Shown here: positions 1-11,630 of the stretch, piece after piece
How the letters are laid out: each line of letters starts with the position of its first letter
Numbering within the stretch: position 1 is the stretch's first letter
From: Cyanobium sp. PCC 7001
GTDB taxonomy: Bacteria > Cyanobacteriota > Cyanobacteriia > PCC-6307 > Cyanobiaceae
NCBI RefSeq assembly: GCF_000155635.1
Contig: NZ_DS990556.1
Span: 2,124,052 to 2,188,051 of the forward strand
Length of the DNA stretch: 64,000 bases
Reading direction: 5' to 3'
Translations under genes and position numbers: made by a program
The notes under the pieces: model-generated
What the model was told of the DNA's origin: nothing
What the model saw: the letters and a program-made list of their open reading frames with translations, nothing else
Database searches by the model: none

Positions 1-768
1 CCCAGTGACGCCCTGGAGGATGCGCCGCTGCGCAGGATCTGGAACGAGCTGGCGGAGGAGTGGCTGGCGCGGGTGGAGCAGCTGCCGATCGAGCTGCGGC
101 GCCGGCTGGGCAACTACTCCAACGCCGACTGGGAGCGCCGCCAGCGCACCCTGGTGAACCAGGGCATCAGCCCCGAGGTGCTGCGCCAGCTGGTGTCGGG
201 CAGCGCCCAGAACCTCCTGCCGGGCCGCTCGGGAGCGTCGATCCCGGCGGAGCCCTTCCGCCAGCTCTGGTATGCCGCCGCCGAGCAGATCCTCGCCACC
301 GTGCAGATCGAGGCCATCCAGGCCCAGCCCGGGCAGACCCAGGTGGTGTCGGCAGCGGTGGACGCCGGCGGTGCCCGCCTGTTTCCGGTGCGGCTCAGTC
401 CCGGCAACCGGCTGGTGCTGGGGGTGAACGGCTCACCGCTGATGCAGATGAGCGTGTTCGCGGCCGATGGCAGCCTGCTGGAGCCGAAGGGAGCGCTGCG
501 GGTGGTGAGCCTGCCGGCCCAGGCCAAGTCACCGGTGCAGCTGCTGGTCACCAACGACGGCGTGGCGCCGGCGATGATCACCCTCTCGCTGCGGGCGGAT
601 CCCCCGGCGGCGGTGCCCGTGCCGGATCCGCCCCAGCCGGTGGCGCCGGATCAGCCCTCCCAGCCCCAGCCGCAGGACCCGATCCGCCGTCCCGCTCCCG
701 GCGCCGATGCCGACCGGCCGGGCGATCCCGACACTCCGCCTGAGCCGCTGCCGCCCCTGCCGAACTGA
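1..768 (+). CDS. C-terminal part of an unidentified protein
   Basis: The reading frame is open from the first base, so this is the last 255 residues of a longer protein. I do not recognise the family. The visible part begins with a helical, charged stretch (about residues 1-70), followed by a beta-rich region that could be a sugar- or ligand-binding-like fold, and ends in a Pro/Asp/Gln-rich tail of about 55 residues, which looks like a disordered or surface-exposed terminus. A methionine (GTG) start at 73 is possible, but the frame clearly continues upstream with similar composition. It ends 11 bases before the convergent smpB stop. Function unknown; a regulatory or envelope role would be a guess. 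Confidence 0.6.
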   Translation, partial: PSDALEDAPLRRIWNELAEEWLARVEQLPIELRRRLGNYSNADWERRQRTLVNQGISPEVLRQLVSGSAQNLLPGRSGASIPAEPFRQLWYAAAEQILATVQIEAIQAQPGQTQVVSAAVDAGGARLFPVRLSPGNRLVLGVNGSPLMQMSVFAADGSLLEPKGALRVVSLPAQAKSPVQLLVTNDGVAPAMITLSLRADPPAAVPVPDPPQPVAPDQPSQPQPQDPIRRPAPGADADRPGDPDTPPEPLPPLPN

Positions 769-779
769 GCGGGGCCGTT

Positions 780-1280
780 TCAGTATCGGGCGATGGCAGC
801 CCGCGTCTCGCGGGCATCCTGCTTGCGGCGCTCCTCCTGGCGTTTGTCGTGCAGCTTGCGGCCCTTGCCCAGCCCCAGCGTCACCTTGATCCAGGAGCCC
901 TTCAGGTGCAGGTTCAGGGGGATCAGGGTGAGGCCCTTCTGGTCGAGGGCGCCGCGCAGCTTGTCGATCTCGCGGCGGTGGGCCAGCAGCTTCCGCACCC
1001 GCAGCGGGTCGTGGTTGAAGTAGGCGCCGGCGTGGCTGTGGGGCGAGATGTGCACGTTGTGCAGCTGCAGCTCGCCGTTCCTGATCAGGCAGAAGCCGTC
1101 GCGCAGGTTCACCTGGCCCGCCCGGATCGACTTCACCTCGGTGCCGAGCAGCTCGATGCCGGTCTCGAGGGTGTCGAGGATCTCGTACTGGTGGCGCGCC
1201 AGCCGGTTGTCGGCCAGCAGGCGGTTGGCGGCGTCCCGCCGGGCGCGGGCGGCGGCCTTCTTTGCTCCGCCCTTGGCCAT
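780..1280 (-). CDS. smpB: SsrA-binding protein SmpB
   Basis: SmpB binds tmRNA and delivers it to stalled ribosomes during trans-translation in the cytoplasm. The 166-residue product has the usual SmpB order: a basic N-terminus, the beta-barrel core with the family-typical GTEVKSIR and DGFCLI stretches, the histidine-containing [14 protein letters not shown] segment, and a C-terminal basic tail with [11 protein letters not shown] chose the ATG at 1280 because the product then starts MAKGGAKKA, as in other cyanobacterial SmpB proteins, and has normal length; the longer open frame upstream is low-complexity and runs into the divergent ruvB gene. It is transcribed divergently from ruvB with a 68-base gap that must hold both promoters. 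No tmRNA gene was seen in the window. Confidence 0.95.
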   Translation of the reverse strand: MAKGGAKKAAARARRDAANRLLADNRLARHQYEILDTLETGIELLGTEVKSIRAGQVNLRDGFCLIRNGELQLHNVHISPHSHAGAYFNHDPLRVRKLLAHRREIDKLRGALDQKGLTLIPLNLHLKGSWIKVTLGLGKGRKLHDKRQEERRKQDARETRAAIARY

Positions 1281-1348
1281 GCCGTTCCGCCCTCTGGTTC
1301 CGATCCGCTCGACTCCCGACCCTAGGCAGAGGCCGGTACCCTCCAGGG

Positions 1349-2430
<1,082 letters not shown>

Positions 2431-2434
<4 letters not shown>

Positions 2435-3303
2435 CCCGCCGTTCGCCCCTGCCCACCCGCACGCCTCCGGCCGCGCAACGCCGGCCGGCCCGGATCGTCC
2501 GGATGCTGCTGAGCGGCCTGCTGGCGCTGGCCCTGCTGCTGGGCGTGGGCGTGGGAGTGGGCGTGGGCCTGGGCACCGGGGCCGCCCTGGCGGCCGAGGC
2601 CGCCGACCATCAGCGGCTGTTCGAGCAGGCCCTCGAGGCCAGCCGCCAGGGCCGTTTCGCCGAGGCCCTGCCCCTCTGGGATCAGGTGCTCGCCCTCGCC
2701 CCCGACGACGCGGCGGCCTGGAGCAACCGCGGCAACGTGCGGCTGGCCCTGGGGGATGCGGAGGCGGCCATCGCCGACCAGAGCCGCGCGGCCGAGCTCG
2801 ATCCCTCCAGCCCCGACCCCCACCTCAACCGCGGCACCGCCGAGGAGGCCCTGGGCCGCTGGGACGCCGCCGCCGCCGATTACGCCTGGATTCTGGATCG
2901 GGATCCCGGCGACGCCTCGGCCCTCTACAACCTGGGCAACGTGCGCGGCTCCCAGGGGGACTGGGCCGCGGCCCGGGCCAGCTTCGAGGCGGCCGCAGCG
3001 GCCCGGCCGGGTTTCGCCATGGCCCGCTCCAGCGCGGCGCTGGCCGCCTTCCAGCTGGGGGACCTGGCCAGCGCGGAGCAGGCGTTGCGTTCCCTGATCC
3101 GTCGTTATCCGCTGTTCGCCGATGCCCGCGCCGGCCTCACGGCGCTGCTGTGGCACCAGGGCTCCCGCGGCGAGGCGGAGAGCAACTGGGCCGCCGCCTC
3201 CGGCCTCGATCCCCGCTACCGCCAGGAAGAATGGTTGCGGCAGACGCGGCGCTGGCCGCCGGGTCCGGTGGAGGCTCTGCGCCAGTTTCTGGCTCTCGCC
3301 TGA
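2431..3303 (+). CDS. Exported or membrane-anchored TPR-repeat protein
   Basis: The 290-residue product has a basic N-terminus, a hydrophobic segment at about residues 26-50 with an uninterrupted run of V/G pairs, and an ALAAEAAD junction that looks like a signal-peptidase site. The mature part is a series of about five tetratricopeptide repeats, for example [19 protein letters not shown] and [20 protein letters not shown]. Such proteins act as scaffolds in the thylakoid lumen or periplasm, often in photosystem assembly in cyanobacteria; the partner here is not evident. The ATG overlaps the ruvB stop by four bases. The repetitive GTGGGC codons in the hydrophobic segment are a low-complexity stretch that could slip during replication. 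Stop codon is followed by a 27-base gap to the M20 gene. Confidence 0.75.
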
Positions 3304-3330
3304 GCCCCGCTCCTGCGTTGATCTGACCCC

Positions 3331-4591
3331 ATGACCCTCAGTCCTCCCGTTTTCAGCCCCGGTGCCGGCAGCTCCAGCCTCAGCTGGCAGGCCCTGGGGC
3401 TGGAGCAGGAGCTGGACGGGATGCTGCCGGAGCTGATCCAGCTGCGGCGCCATCTGCATCGCCACCCCGAGCTCAGCGGCCACGAGCAGCAGACGGCGGC
3501 CTTGGTGGCCGGGGAGCTGCGCCGCTGGGGCTGGCAGGTGCGCGAGGGGGTGGGACGCACCGGGGTGGTGGCCGAGCTGGGTCCCGCCACCACCCCGGGC
3601 GGGAGATCCCTCGCCCCTGGTGGCCCTGCGGGTGGACATGGACGCCCTGCCGGTGGAGGAGCGCACGGGGCTCGATTACGCCTCCACCGTGCAGGGTCTG
3701 ATGCACGCCTGCGGCCACGACCTCCACACCGGTGTGGGACTGGGGGTGGCCTGGTTGCTGAGCGCGGTGGCACGGCGCCATCCCGAGCATCTGCGCACCC
3801 GGGTGCGGCTGCTGTTCCAACCCGCCGAGGAAACGGCCCAGGGGGCGGCCTGGATGAAGGCGGAGGGTGCCACCGACGGGGTGGATGCCCTCTTCGGCCT
3901 GCACGTGTTCCCCAGCATTCCCGTGGGCTGCATCGGGGTGCGCAGCGGCAGCCTCACGGCCGCGGCCGGCGAACTGGAGGTGGAGGTGCTCGGCGAGGGC
4001 GGCCATGGCGCCAGGCCTCACCAGAGCACCGATGCGATCTGGATCGCCGCCCGGGTGGTGAGCGGGCTGCAGGAAGCCATCTCGCGGCGGCTCGACGCCC
4101 TGCATCCGGTGGTGGTGAGCTTCGGCCGCATCGAGGGGGGCAAGGCGTTCAACGTGATCGCCGATCACGTGCGCTTGCTGGGCACCGTGCGCTGCCTGGA
4201 CAACGACGTGCACGCCCAGCTGCCGGGCTGGATCGAGGAGACGGTGCATGCGCTCTGCCGCGGCCATGGCGGCGAGGCCCGGGTGCGCTACCGCTGCATC
4301 TCGCCGCCGGTGCAAAACGATCCGGCCCTCACCCAGCTGGTGGCCGCCGCCGGCTGCGAGCTGCTGGGGTCCGAGCGGGTGCTGTGGCTGGAGCAGCCCT
4401 CCCTCGGGGCGGAGGACTTCGCCGAGCTGCTCGACGGCACCCGCGGCACCATGTTCCGGCTGGGGGTGGCGGGCCCCCAGGGCTGCACCCCGCTGCACAG
4501 CAACACCTTCGCCCCCGATGAGGGCGCCCTGGCGGTGGGGGTGCGGGTGCTCACCCTGAGCCTGCTGCGCTGGATGGAGCAGCCCCGATGA
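3331..4591 (+). pseudogene. M20-family amidohydrolase, frameshifted in this sequence
   Basis: The protein is an M20D-type metal-dependent amidohydrolase (hippurate / N-acyl-amino-acid hydrolase-like). The first part reads in the frame of 3331 (ELIQLRRHLHRHPELSGHE, WQVREGVGRTGVVAELG). From about 3602 the conserved body continues one frame over: VALRVDMDALPVEE, the metal-binding HACGHDLHT, LLFQPAEE, GGHGARPH of the dimerisation domain, and SLGAEDFAE near the end. Reading past one G in the run at 3597-3604 (ccgggcggga) joins the two frames smoothly, giving about 419 residues, the normal family length. All metal ligands are intact, so either a single-base sequencing or assembly error or a very recent inactivation fits. 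Its stop overlaps the next ATG by four bases. Confidence 0.85.
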
Positions 4592-4839
4592 GTCCGGTGG
4601 CCACCACCCCATCGCGGCGTCTGCTCAACACCCTGCTGGCGCTCTCCGCCCCACTGCTGCTGCTGGTGGCTCTGGTGGTGCTGCTGCAGCGCCGCGGGCC
4701 CGACAGGATCCAGGCCGTGCCGGCCCTGGCGATCGGTGGAACCCTGCTCGGCACCAGCCTCCACAGCCGCCGGCGCCGGCGCCGCCGCCTGCTGGCCGCC
4801 CTGCGCAGCGGCACACCATCGGGCAGGCTGGACCCATGA
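4588..4839 (+). CDS. Small membrane protein, DUF3188-like
   Basis: This 83-residue protein has two hydrophobic segments (about residues 13-32 and 41-54) separated by a short basic loop QRRGPDR, followed by a strongly arginine-rich stretch of seven consecutive arginines in the C-terminal third. By the positive-inside rule both the loop and the tail would face the cytoplasm. Size, layout and the QAVPALAIGG segment resemble the short cyanobacterial family DUF3188; I assign it from memory of the pattern only. It is coupled by four-base ATGA overlaps to both neighbours, the M20 hydrolase upstream and the HEAT-repeat protein downstream, so the three are very likely one transcript. No function is known. 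Confidence 0.6.
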   Translation: MSPVATTPSRRLLNTLLALSAPLLLLVALVVLLQRRGPDRIQAVPALAIGGTLLGTSLHSRRRRRRRLLAALRSGTPSGRLDP

Positions 4840-5483
4840 GCGATTCCCCCCCCCCACCCGCCGATCCCGGTTCTGTGGACCTGCAGGCCCTCGAGGCGGC
4901 GATCCTCTCGGGCGACCCGGCCCGCTCCATGCCGGCCCTGGTCGCCCTGCGCGATCTGCCGGCCGAGCGGGCGGTGCCCCTGCTGCTGCGCGGCCTGGAG
5001 CAGTCGGCCTTCATCGTGCGCTCCCTCAGCTGCGCTGGTCTGGGCGTGAAGCAGACCGAGGCCGGCTGGACGGCCCTGGTGGAGGCGGTGCGCCACGACG
5101 AGGACGCCAACGTGAGGGCCGAGGCCGCCAATGCGCTGGTGAGCTACGGGCTGGCGCGGGCCTGGCCGGTGGTGCTGGAGGCCTTCCGCGCCGACAGCCA
5201 GTGGCTGCTGCGCTGCAGCGTGCTCTCGGCGGTGGCCGAACACCCGGAGGCGCAGCCGGCGGACCTGCTGGAACTGGCGGAGCTGGCCCTGGCCGATGCC
5301 GACGACACCGTGCGGGTGGGCGGCACCGAGATCCTGGGCCGGCTGGCCCAGCAGGGCGGCAGTGCCGGCGCCGATGCCGCCGATGCCGGCGTGGTGGAAC
5401 GGGCCCGGACCCTGCTGCGGGGCCTGCAGCAGGATGCCGACCATCGGGTGGTGGCGGCCGCCCTGAACGGCTTGCAGGGCTGA
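4836..5483 (+). CDS. HEAT-repeat protein
   Basis: The 215-residue protein is built from about five HEAT/Armadillo-like helical repeats, seen as recurring alanine/leucine helices with conserved V-R-x-x-A turns: SFIVRSLSCAGLGVKQ-like, DANVRAEAANALVSYG, QWLLRCSVLSAVAEH and DTVRVGGTEILGRLA. In cyanobacteria this architecture is found in phycobilin lyases and phycobilisome-degradation factors as well as in generic scaffolds; nothing here proves a bilin role. The N-terminus is a short acidic, proline-rich leader with no signal peptide, so a cytoplasmic location is expected. It overlaps the upstream small membrane protein by four bases and ends about 60 bases before the thiC riboswitch. Confidence 0.7.
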   Translation: MSDSPPPPADPGSVDLQALEAAILSGDPARSMPALVALRDLPAERAVPLLLRGLEQSAFIVRSLSCAGLGVKQTEAGWTALVEAVRHDEDANVRAEAANALVSYGLARAWPVVLEAFRADSQWLLRCSVLSAVAEHPEAQPADLLELAELALADADDTVRVGGTEILGRLAQQGGSAGADAADAGVVERARTLLRGLQQDADHRVVAAALNGLQG

Positions 5484-5541
5484 GACGCGGCTGGGGCTGA
5501 CCGCGGGCCGGTCTCCGGCCAGGCTTGCTAGGTTTTCGGAG

Positions 5542-7093
<1,552 letters not shown>

Positions 7094-7240
7094 GCGCGGT
7101 TCCTGAGGTTGGGTCCGCTGAGGGGCGGGCCCTGCTTCCGTACAAGGCACAGAGTTCGTGTCTGGCCAGGGCAGATCCGCAGCGTCTCTCTGTCCCCTGA
7201 AAGCCACTGTTGTCGTCTGATCGCCCCTGGTCTGGGCCGT

Positions 7241-7804
7241 CTAGTCCTCCGCTTCGTCGTCCGCCTCGAACAAGCGGCGCCACGCCTGTTCCTGCAGCAC
7301 CGCTTCCGGTGTTCCTTCGGCGGGGAACTGGAGCAGAAAATCCTTGTCAGAGGCGGGCTGGTAGGGGCCCTGCTTCAGCTCGAACATCACCGCATCGGGG
7401 CTGAGGGCCACCAGGGTGTGGAACTGGCCTTCAGCCAGCTCGATGCCTTTCAGCGGTCCGCTGGCCTCCAGCCGTTCCCGCTGGATCACGTCCCCGCTGG
7501 CATCCAGCACCAGCAGGCCGATGGCGCCCTGCAGCACCACGAAGCATTCGAAGCCGCTGCCGTCTCCATCACGCCGGTGGCGGTGGGGGCGCACGTAGGT
7601 GCCGGGCTGCAGGCCATTGAGAAAGCGCTGCACCCGATCGGGCAGCTGGTGCAGGTTGTGGTTGCGGCGGCGCCGCGGCGCCTGGCTCGCCTGGGCGCTG
7701 AGCTGATCGAGCAGGGCCTGATCGATCCGTTGCAGGCAGGGCCGGGGCGTGGCCGGCGGTTCAGGATGGGGGGAGTCTTCAGGGCACACGACGGGCGGCG
7801 GCAT
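7241..7804 (-). CDS. WbuC-family cupin protein
   Basis: The 187-residue product contains a small cupin fold typical of WbuC-family proteins: a helical N-terminus (LLDQLSAQASQAPRRRRNHNLH), the metal-binding cupin motif RPHRHRRDGDGSGFECFVVLQG-like region with His and Glu ligands, the GIELAEGQFHTLVAL second motif with His, and a C-terminal ASDKDFLLQFPAEG. WbuC proteins occur in O-antigen and capsule loci, but their reaction is not established. The start is uncertain: the ATG at 7804 is used; a GTG at 7789 and one at 7828 are also possible. The ATG at 7804 shares two bases with the ATG of the divergent Mpo1-like gene, an unusually tight arrangement. Confidence 0.75.
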   Translation of the reverse strand: MPPPVVCPEDSPHPEPPATPRPCLQRIDQALLDQLSAQASQAPRRRRNHNLHQLPDRVQRFLNGLQPGTYVRPHRHRRDGDGSGFECFVVLQGAIGLLVLDASGDVIQRERLEASGPLKGIELAEGQFHTLVALSPDAVMFELKQGPYQPASDKDFLLQFPAEGTPEAVLQEQAWRRLFEADDEAED

Positions 7805-8114
7805 GGGCAGCGACCGGCAGTTCACCACCTTCGCCGACTTCTATCCCTTCTATCTGGGCGAGCACACCAACCGCATCTCCCGCCGGCTCCATTTCCTCGG
7901 CGCCAATCTGGCCATCCTGCTGCTGGCGGCGGCACTCCTGAGCCGGCAGTGGTGGCTGCTGCCCCTGGCCCTGGTGCAGGGCTATCTGTTCGCCTGGGCC
8001 GGCCACTTCTTCTTCGAGCTGAACCGTCCGGCCACCTTCCGCTATCCCCTGTTCAGCTTTCTGGGCGACTGGTGCCTCTGGTGGGGGATCGTCACCGGCC
8101 GGATCCGCCTATGA
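7803..8114 (+). CDS. Mpo1-like / DUF962 membrane protein
   Basis: This 103-residue protein fits the DUF962 / Mpo1-like family, membrane proteins with several short transmembrane helices and conserved histidines. Seen here: FADFYPFYLGEHTNRISRRLHFLG with two conserved His, hydrophobic segments at about 36-50 and 54-66, then HFFFELNRPATFRYPLFSFLGDW, the family's C-terminal signature. Yeast Mpo1 is a dioxygenase acting on 2-hydroxy fatty acids; whether this bacterial homologue does the same is not known. The start at 7803 gives the normal family length. It is divergent from the cupin gene with overlapping start codons and overlaps the convergent sugar dehydrogenase by six bases at the 3' end. Confidence 0.85.
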   Translation: MGSDRQFTTFADFYPFYLGEHTNRISRRLHFLGANLAILLLAAALLSRQWWLLPLALVQGYLFAWAGHFFFELNRPATFRYPLFSFLGDWCLWWGIVTGRIRL

Positions 8115-9428
8115 CGCTGCTGCGGGGCGCTCCGCCGGTCGCACCCGCAGCAGGCGGCCGCGGGGCTCATCGGTGAGCACGTAGAGCTCCCCATCCGGCC
8201 CCTGCCGCACATCCCGCACCCGTGCTCCGATCGGCAGCACCGATTCCCCGATCACGGCTCCCTGCCCATCGAGCTGCAGCCGCCGCAGCCCCTGGGCCAC
8301 CAGGCCCCCCACGAACAGGTTGCCCTGCCACTGCGGCACCCGATCACCCTGGTAGACGGCCAGTCCTGAGGGGGCGATGGTGGCCATCCAGACCCGCCGT
8401 GGGTCGATGAAGCCCGGCGCCGAGGTGCTGCCGGCCACCGGTTGGCCGCTGCTGTATTCCCTGCTGTGGGACACCACCGGCCAGCCGTGGTTGGCGCCGG
8501 CCCGGATCAGGTTGAGTTCATCGCCGCCTCTTGAGCCATGCTCCGTGGCCCACACCCGCTGGTGCACCGGGTCGTAGGCCAGGCCCTGGATGTTGCGGTG
8601 GCCGAGGCTCCACACCGCCGGATCGGCCCCCTTCTTTCCCACCAGAGGGTTGTCGGGAGGAATGGAGCCGTCGTCGTTCAGACGCACCACCTTCCCCAGG
8701 TGGCTGGCCGGGTTCTGGGCCTGGAGACGGATCCAGTCGCCGTCGAGGCTCACGGGCGGGTTGCCCCCATCGCCGATCGACACGAGCAGGGTGCCATCCG
8801 GCAGCCACACCAGCCGCGAGCCGAAGTGCTGCCCGCCGCTCTTGCTGCGATTCACCCGGAAGATCACCTCCCAGTCGCGCAGCGCGCGGCCATCGAAGCG
8901 GGCCCGGGCCACGCGGGTGCCGTTCGCGTCCCGGGACCCATGGGCATAGCTGACGTACACCCAGCCGTTTTCGCTGAAGCGGGGATGGGGGGCGATGTCC
9001 AGCAGGCCCCCCTGGCTGGAGGCGAAGAGCTGGTCGGCCTTCACATCGGCGGCCACGGGGGCCACGCCCGGCACCGGCGCAGGATCGAGCCGGCCGGAGC
9101 GGAGGATCCGCAGCCGCCCTGGCCTCTCGGTGATCAGCAGCGTGCCGTCCGGCAGCCAGGCCATGCCCCAGGGGTGCTCCAGGCCCTTCGCCACCGTGGT
9201 GAGCATCACCGGCTCCACGGGCAACCCGGCGGGATCGGGGCTGAGCAGCGCCACCGGCGCGCCACCGCCGGCGTCTCCGCCGATGGCGCCGGAGTGGGTG
9301 GGAGTGCCGGGTTGCACCGAACAGTGTCCGATCCCCGCCGTGAAGGCCACCACAGCCGCGCAGCGGATCCCGAGGCCGAGCCACCAATGGGGCGACACGG
9401 GGCGGCAGCGCGGAGATGGGGCCAGCAC
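8109..9428 (-). CDS. Exported PQQ-type sugar dehydrogenase
   Basis: The 439-residue product belongs to the soluble glucose/sorbosone dehydrogenase beta-propeller family. Visible marks are GLEHPWGMAWLPDGTLLITERPG at the start of the propeller, GGLLDIAPHPRF, the LVSIGDGG calcium-site region, SLGHRNIQGLAYDP, EHGSRGGDELN and a C-terminal RVRDVRQGPDGELYVLTDE. A hydrophobic segment at about residues 15-34 after a basic N-terminus indicates export to the periplasm. A cysteine follows (GIGHCS), but His precedes it, so it is not a good lipobox. Family members oxidise sugars with PQQ or have lost activity; the substrate is unknown and no pqq genes are in the window. Its 3' end overlaps the Mpo1-like gene by six bases. 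Confidence 0.88.
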   Translation of the reverse strand: MLAPSPRCRPVSPHWWLGLGIRCAAVVAFTAGIGHCSVQPGTPTHSGAIGGDAGGGAPVALLSPDPAGLPVEPVMLTTVAKGLEHPWGMAWLPDGTLLITERPGRLRILRSGRLDPAPVPGVAPVAADVKADQLFASSQGGLLDIAPHPRFSENGWVYVSYAHGSRDANGTRVARARFDGRALRDWEVIFRVNRSKSGGQHFGSRLVWLPDGTLLVSIGDGGNPPVSLDGDWIRLQAQNPASHLGKVVRLNDDGSIPPDNPLVGKKGADPAVWSLGHRNIQGLAYDPVHQRVWATEHGSRGGDELNLIRAGANHGWPVVSHSREYSSGQPVAGSTSAPGFIDPRRVWMATIAPSGLAVYQGDRVPQWQGNLFVGGLVAQGLRRLQLDGQGAVIGESVLPIGARVRDVRQGPDGELYVLTDEPRGRLLRVRPAERPAAAS

Positions 9429-9472
9429 GGAGTGGAGGGTGGCGATGTCCAGTCTGCCGAGCGCCCGGGCAC

Positions 9473-9498
9473 AAAAAAGCCCCGCCTTCAGGCGGGGC
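9473..9498 (-). terminator. Rho-independent terminator after tkt
   Basis: On the minus strand an 8-bp perfect stem GCCCCGCC / GGCGGGGC with a four-base loop (TGAA) is followed by six T residues. It lies 11 bases past the tkt stop and separates tkt from the sugar dehydrogenase gene. Confidence 0.95.
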
Positions 9499-9509
9499 AG
9501 GGGGTCAGA

Positions 9510-11534
9510 TCAGCCCAGGGCCTTGGCCTTGGCCACCACGTTCTCCACGGTGAAGCCGAACTGCTCCATGCACACCGGGCCGGGAGCCGAGGCACCGAAG
9601 CGGTCGATGCTCACGCTGCCGCCGTCGAAGCCGGTGAACTTGTGCCAGCCGAAGGAGCTGGAGGCTTCCACCACCAGCCGTTTGCGGCAGGCGGCGGGCA
9701 GCACGCTCTCGCGGTAGGCGGCGTCCTGCTCCTCGAACAGCTCCACGCAGGGCATCGACACCACCCGCACCTTCCTGCCCTCGCCGCGGAGCTCGGCGGC
9801 GGCCTTGACGCACAGATCCAGCTCGGTGCCAGTGCCGATCAGGATCAGATCGGGGTTGCCGTCGCTGTCCTCGAGGATGTAGCCGCCCTTGGCGACTGCG
9901 GCCGCGGTGGAGTTGGCCTGGTTGGCCATGCCCTGGCGGCTGAGGATCAGGGCGGTGGGGCGGTGCCGGTTGGCGATCGCCACTTGGTAGGCGCCCGTGG
10001 TTTCGTTGCCGTCGCCGGGGCGGATCACCAGCAGGTTGGGCAGGGCACGCAGGCTGGCGAGGGTCTCGATCGGCTGGTGGGTGGGGCCGTCTTCGCCCAG
10101 GCCGATCGAATCGTGGGTGAGCACGTAGATCACACCCAGATCGCTCAGGGCCGAGAGGCGGATGGCGCCGAGGGCATAGCCGGCGAACACGGCGAAGGTG
10201 CCGCCATAGGGAATCAGGCCGCTGCCGTGATAGGCGATGCCGTTGAGCACGGCCGCCATGGCGTGCTCCCGCACCCCGAAGTGGAGGTAGCGGTTGGCTT
10301 CACCGCCCTTCTGGAAGCTGGCCTCGCCCTTGATGTCGGTGAGGTTGGAGTGGGTGAGGTCGGCGGAGCCGCCGATCAGCTCGGGCAGCTTCGGGCCGAT
10401 GGCGTTGAGGCAGTTGTAGGAGTGCTGGCGGGTGGCCAGGCCCTTGTCGGCGGGGGTGTAGCTGGGCAGATCCGCATCCCAGCCCTGGGGCAGTTCGCCA
10501 CGCAGCATCCGCTCGAACTCGGCGGCCTCGGCGGGGTACTGGTTGCGGTAGCTGGCCAGGACGGTGTTCCACTCGGCCTCGGCGGCCTCGCCGCGGCTGA
10601 TGGCCTGGCGCCAGTGGTCGTAGGCCTCCTGGGGCACCTCGAAGGCGCCGTAGCTCCACTCCAGGGCCTTGCGGGTGAGCTCGGCCTCGTCGGCCCCGAG
10701 GGCCGCGCCGTGCACGCCGGCGGTGTTGGCCTTGTTGGGGGAGCCGTAGCCGATGGTGGTGGTCACCTTGATCATCGAGGGCCGGTCGGTGACGGCCTTG
10801 GCCTCCTCGATCGCCCGGGCGATGGCGGCCACATCGGTGTTGCCGTCGGGCACGTGGATGGTGTGCCAGCCGTAGGCCTCGTAGCGCTTCAGCACGTCCT
10901 CGGTGAAGGACACCGCGGTGTTGCCGTCGATGGTGATGTGGTTGTCGTCGTAGAGGGCGATCAGCTTGCCCAGGCCCAGGTGACCGGCCAGGGAGGCGGC
11001 CTCGCTGCTCACGCCTTCCTGGTGACAGCCGTCACCCATGATCACGTAGGTGTAGTGGTCCACCAGCTCGGCGCCGGGCTTGTTGAAGCGGGCGGCCAGA
11101 TGGGCTTCGGCGATCGCCAGGCCCACGGCGTTGGAGATGCCCTGGCCGAGGGGGCCGGTGGTGACCTCCACGCCCGGGGTCTCGAAGGTTTCGGGGTGGC
11201 CGGGGGTCTTGGAGCCCCACTGGCGGAACTGCTTGATGTCGTCGAGGGTCACCGACTCGTAGCCGGTGAGGTGCAGCAGCGCGTAGAGCAGCATGCAGCC
11301 GTGGCCGGCCGACAGCACGAAGCGGTCGCGGTTGAACCACCTGGGGTTCTTGGGGTTGTGCCGCAGCGCCTTGTCCCACAGGGCGAACGCCATGGGGGCA
11401 CAGCCCATGGGCAGGCCAGGGTGCCCCGAGTTCGACTTGTTGATGGCGTCGATCGCCAGGAAGCGGATGCTGTTGATGCAGAGCGTTTCCAGCTGGCTGG
11501 CGGACGTCATGGACGGGGTGGGGGTGGCGACCAT
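9510..11534 (-). CDS. tkt: Transketolase
   Basis: Transketolase transfers two-carbon ketol units between sugar phosphates in the Calvin cycle and the pentose phosphate pathway, using TPP. The 674-residue product contains [13 protein letters not shown] at the N-terminus, the TPP/metal motif with [31 protein letters not shown], the PYR-domain GIAYHG and [18 protein letters not shown] catalytic region, and a C-terminal domain ending in [12 protein letters not shown] took the ATG at 11534 (MVATPTPS), which places the conserved [19 protein letters not shown] about 14 residues in; an internal ATG at 11510 is also possible and the frame is open to 11576. It is followed by a strong terminator and lies 96 bases downstream of fabF on the same strand. 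Confidence 0.97.
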   Translation of the reverse strand: MVATPTPSMTSASQLETLCINSIRFLAIDAINKSNSGHPGLPMGCAPMAFALWDKALRHNPKNPRWFNRDRFVLSAGHGCMLLYALLHLTGYESVTLDDIKQFRQWGSKTPGHPETFETPGVEVTTGPLGQGISNAVGLAIAEAHLAARFNKPGAELVDHYTYVIMGDGCHQEGVSSEAASLAGHLGLGKLIALYDDNHITIDGNTAVSFTEDVLKRYEAYGWHTIHVPDGNTDVAAIARAIEEAKAVTDRPSMIKVTTTIGYGSPNKANTAGVHGAALGADEAELTRKALEWSYGAFEVPQEAYDHWRQAISRGEAAEAEWNTVLASYRNQYPAEAAEFERMLRGELPQGWDADLPSYTPADKGLATRQHSYNCLNAIGPKLPELIGGSADLTHSNLTDIKGEASFQKGGEANRYLHFGVREHAMAAVLNGIAYHGSGLIPYGGTFAVFAGYALGAIRLSALSDLGVIYVLTHDSIGLGEDGPTHQPIETLASLRALPNLLVIRPGDGNETTGAYQVAIANRHRPTALILSRQGMANQANSTAAAVAKGGYILEDSDGNPDLILIGTGTELDLCVKAAAELRGEGRKVRVVSMPCVELFEEQDAAYRESVLPAACRKRLVVEASSSFGWHKFTGFDGGSVSIDRFGASAPGPVCMEQFGFTVENVVAKAKALG

Positions 11535-11630
11535 CGGGGAAGAACTAGGGGTAAGGGTGGAAGGGGGTGTACGCAACAGGCGCGACCGGCCGGTGGAGCG
11601 AACGGGCCTGGGAGCTAACGGACCATCAGC

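Noticed and set aside
1281-1348. Specific promoter elements between smpB and ruvB
   Set aside because: No hexamers close enough to -35/-10 consensus could be chosen over background in this GC-rich gap.
3590-3620. Programmed frameshifting in the M20 gene
   Set aside because: There is no slippery heptamer with a stimulatory structure or a reason for it in this family; a single extra G in a G-rich run is the simpler explanation.
9310-9330. Lipobox in the sugar dehydrogenase (Cys after the hydrophobic segment)
   Set aside because: The residue before Cys is His and the preceding positions do not fit L-(A/S)-(G/A)-C; an ordinary signal peptide or anchor is more likely.
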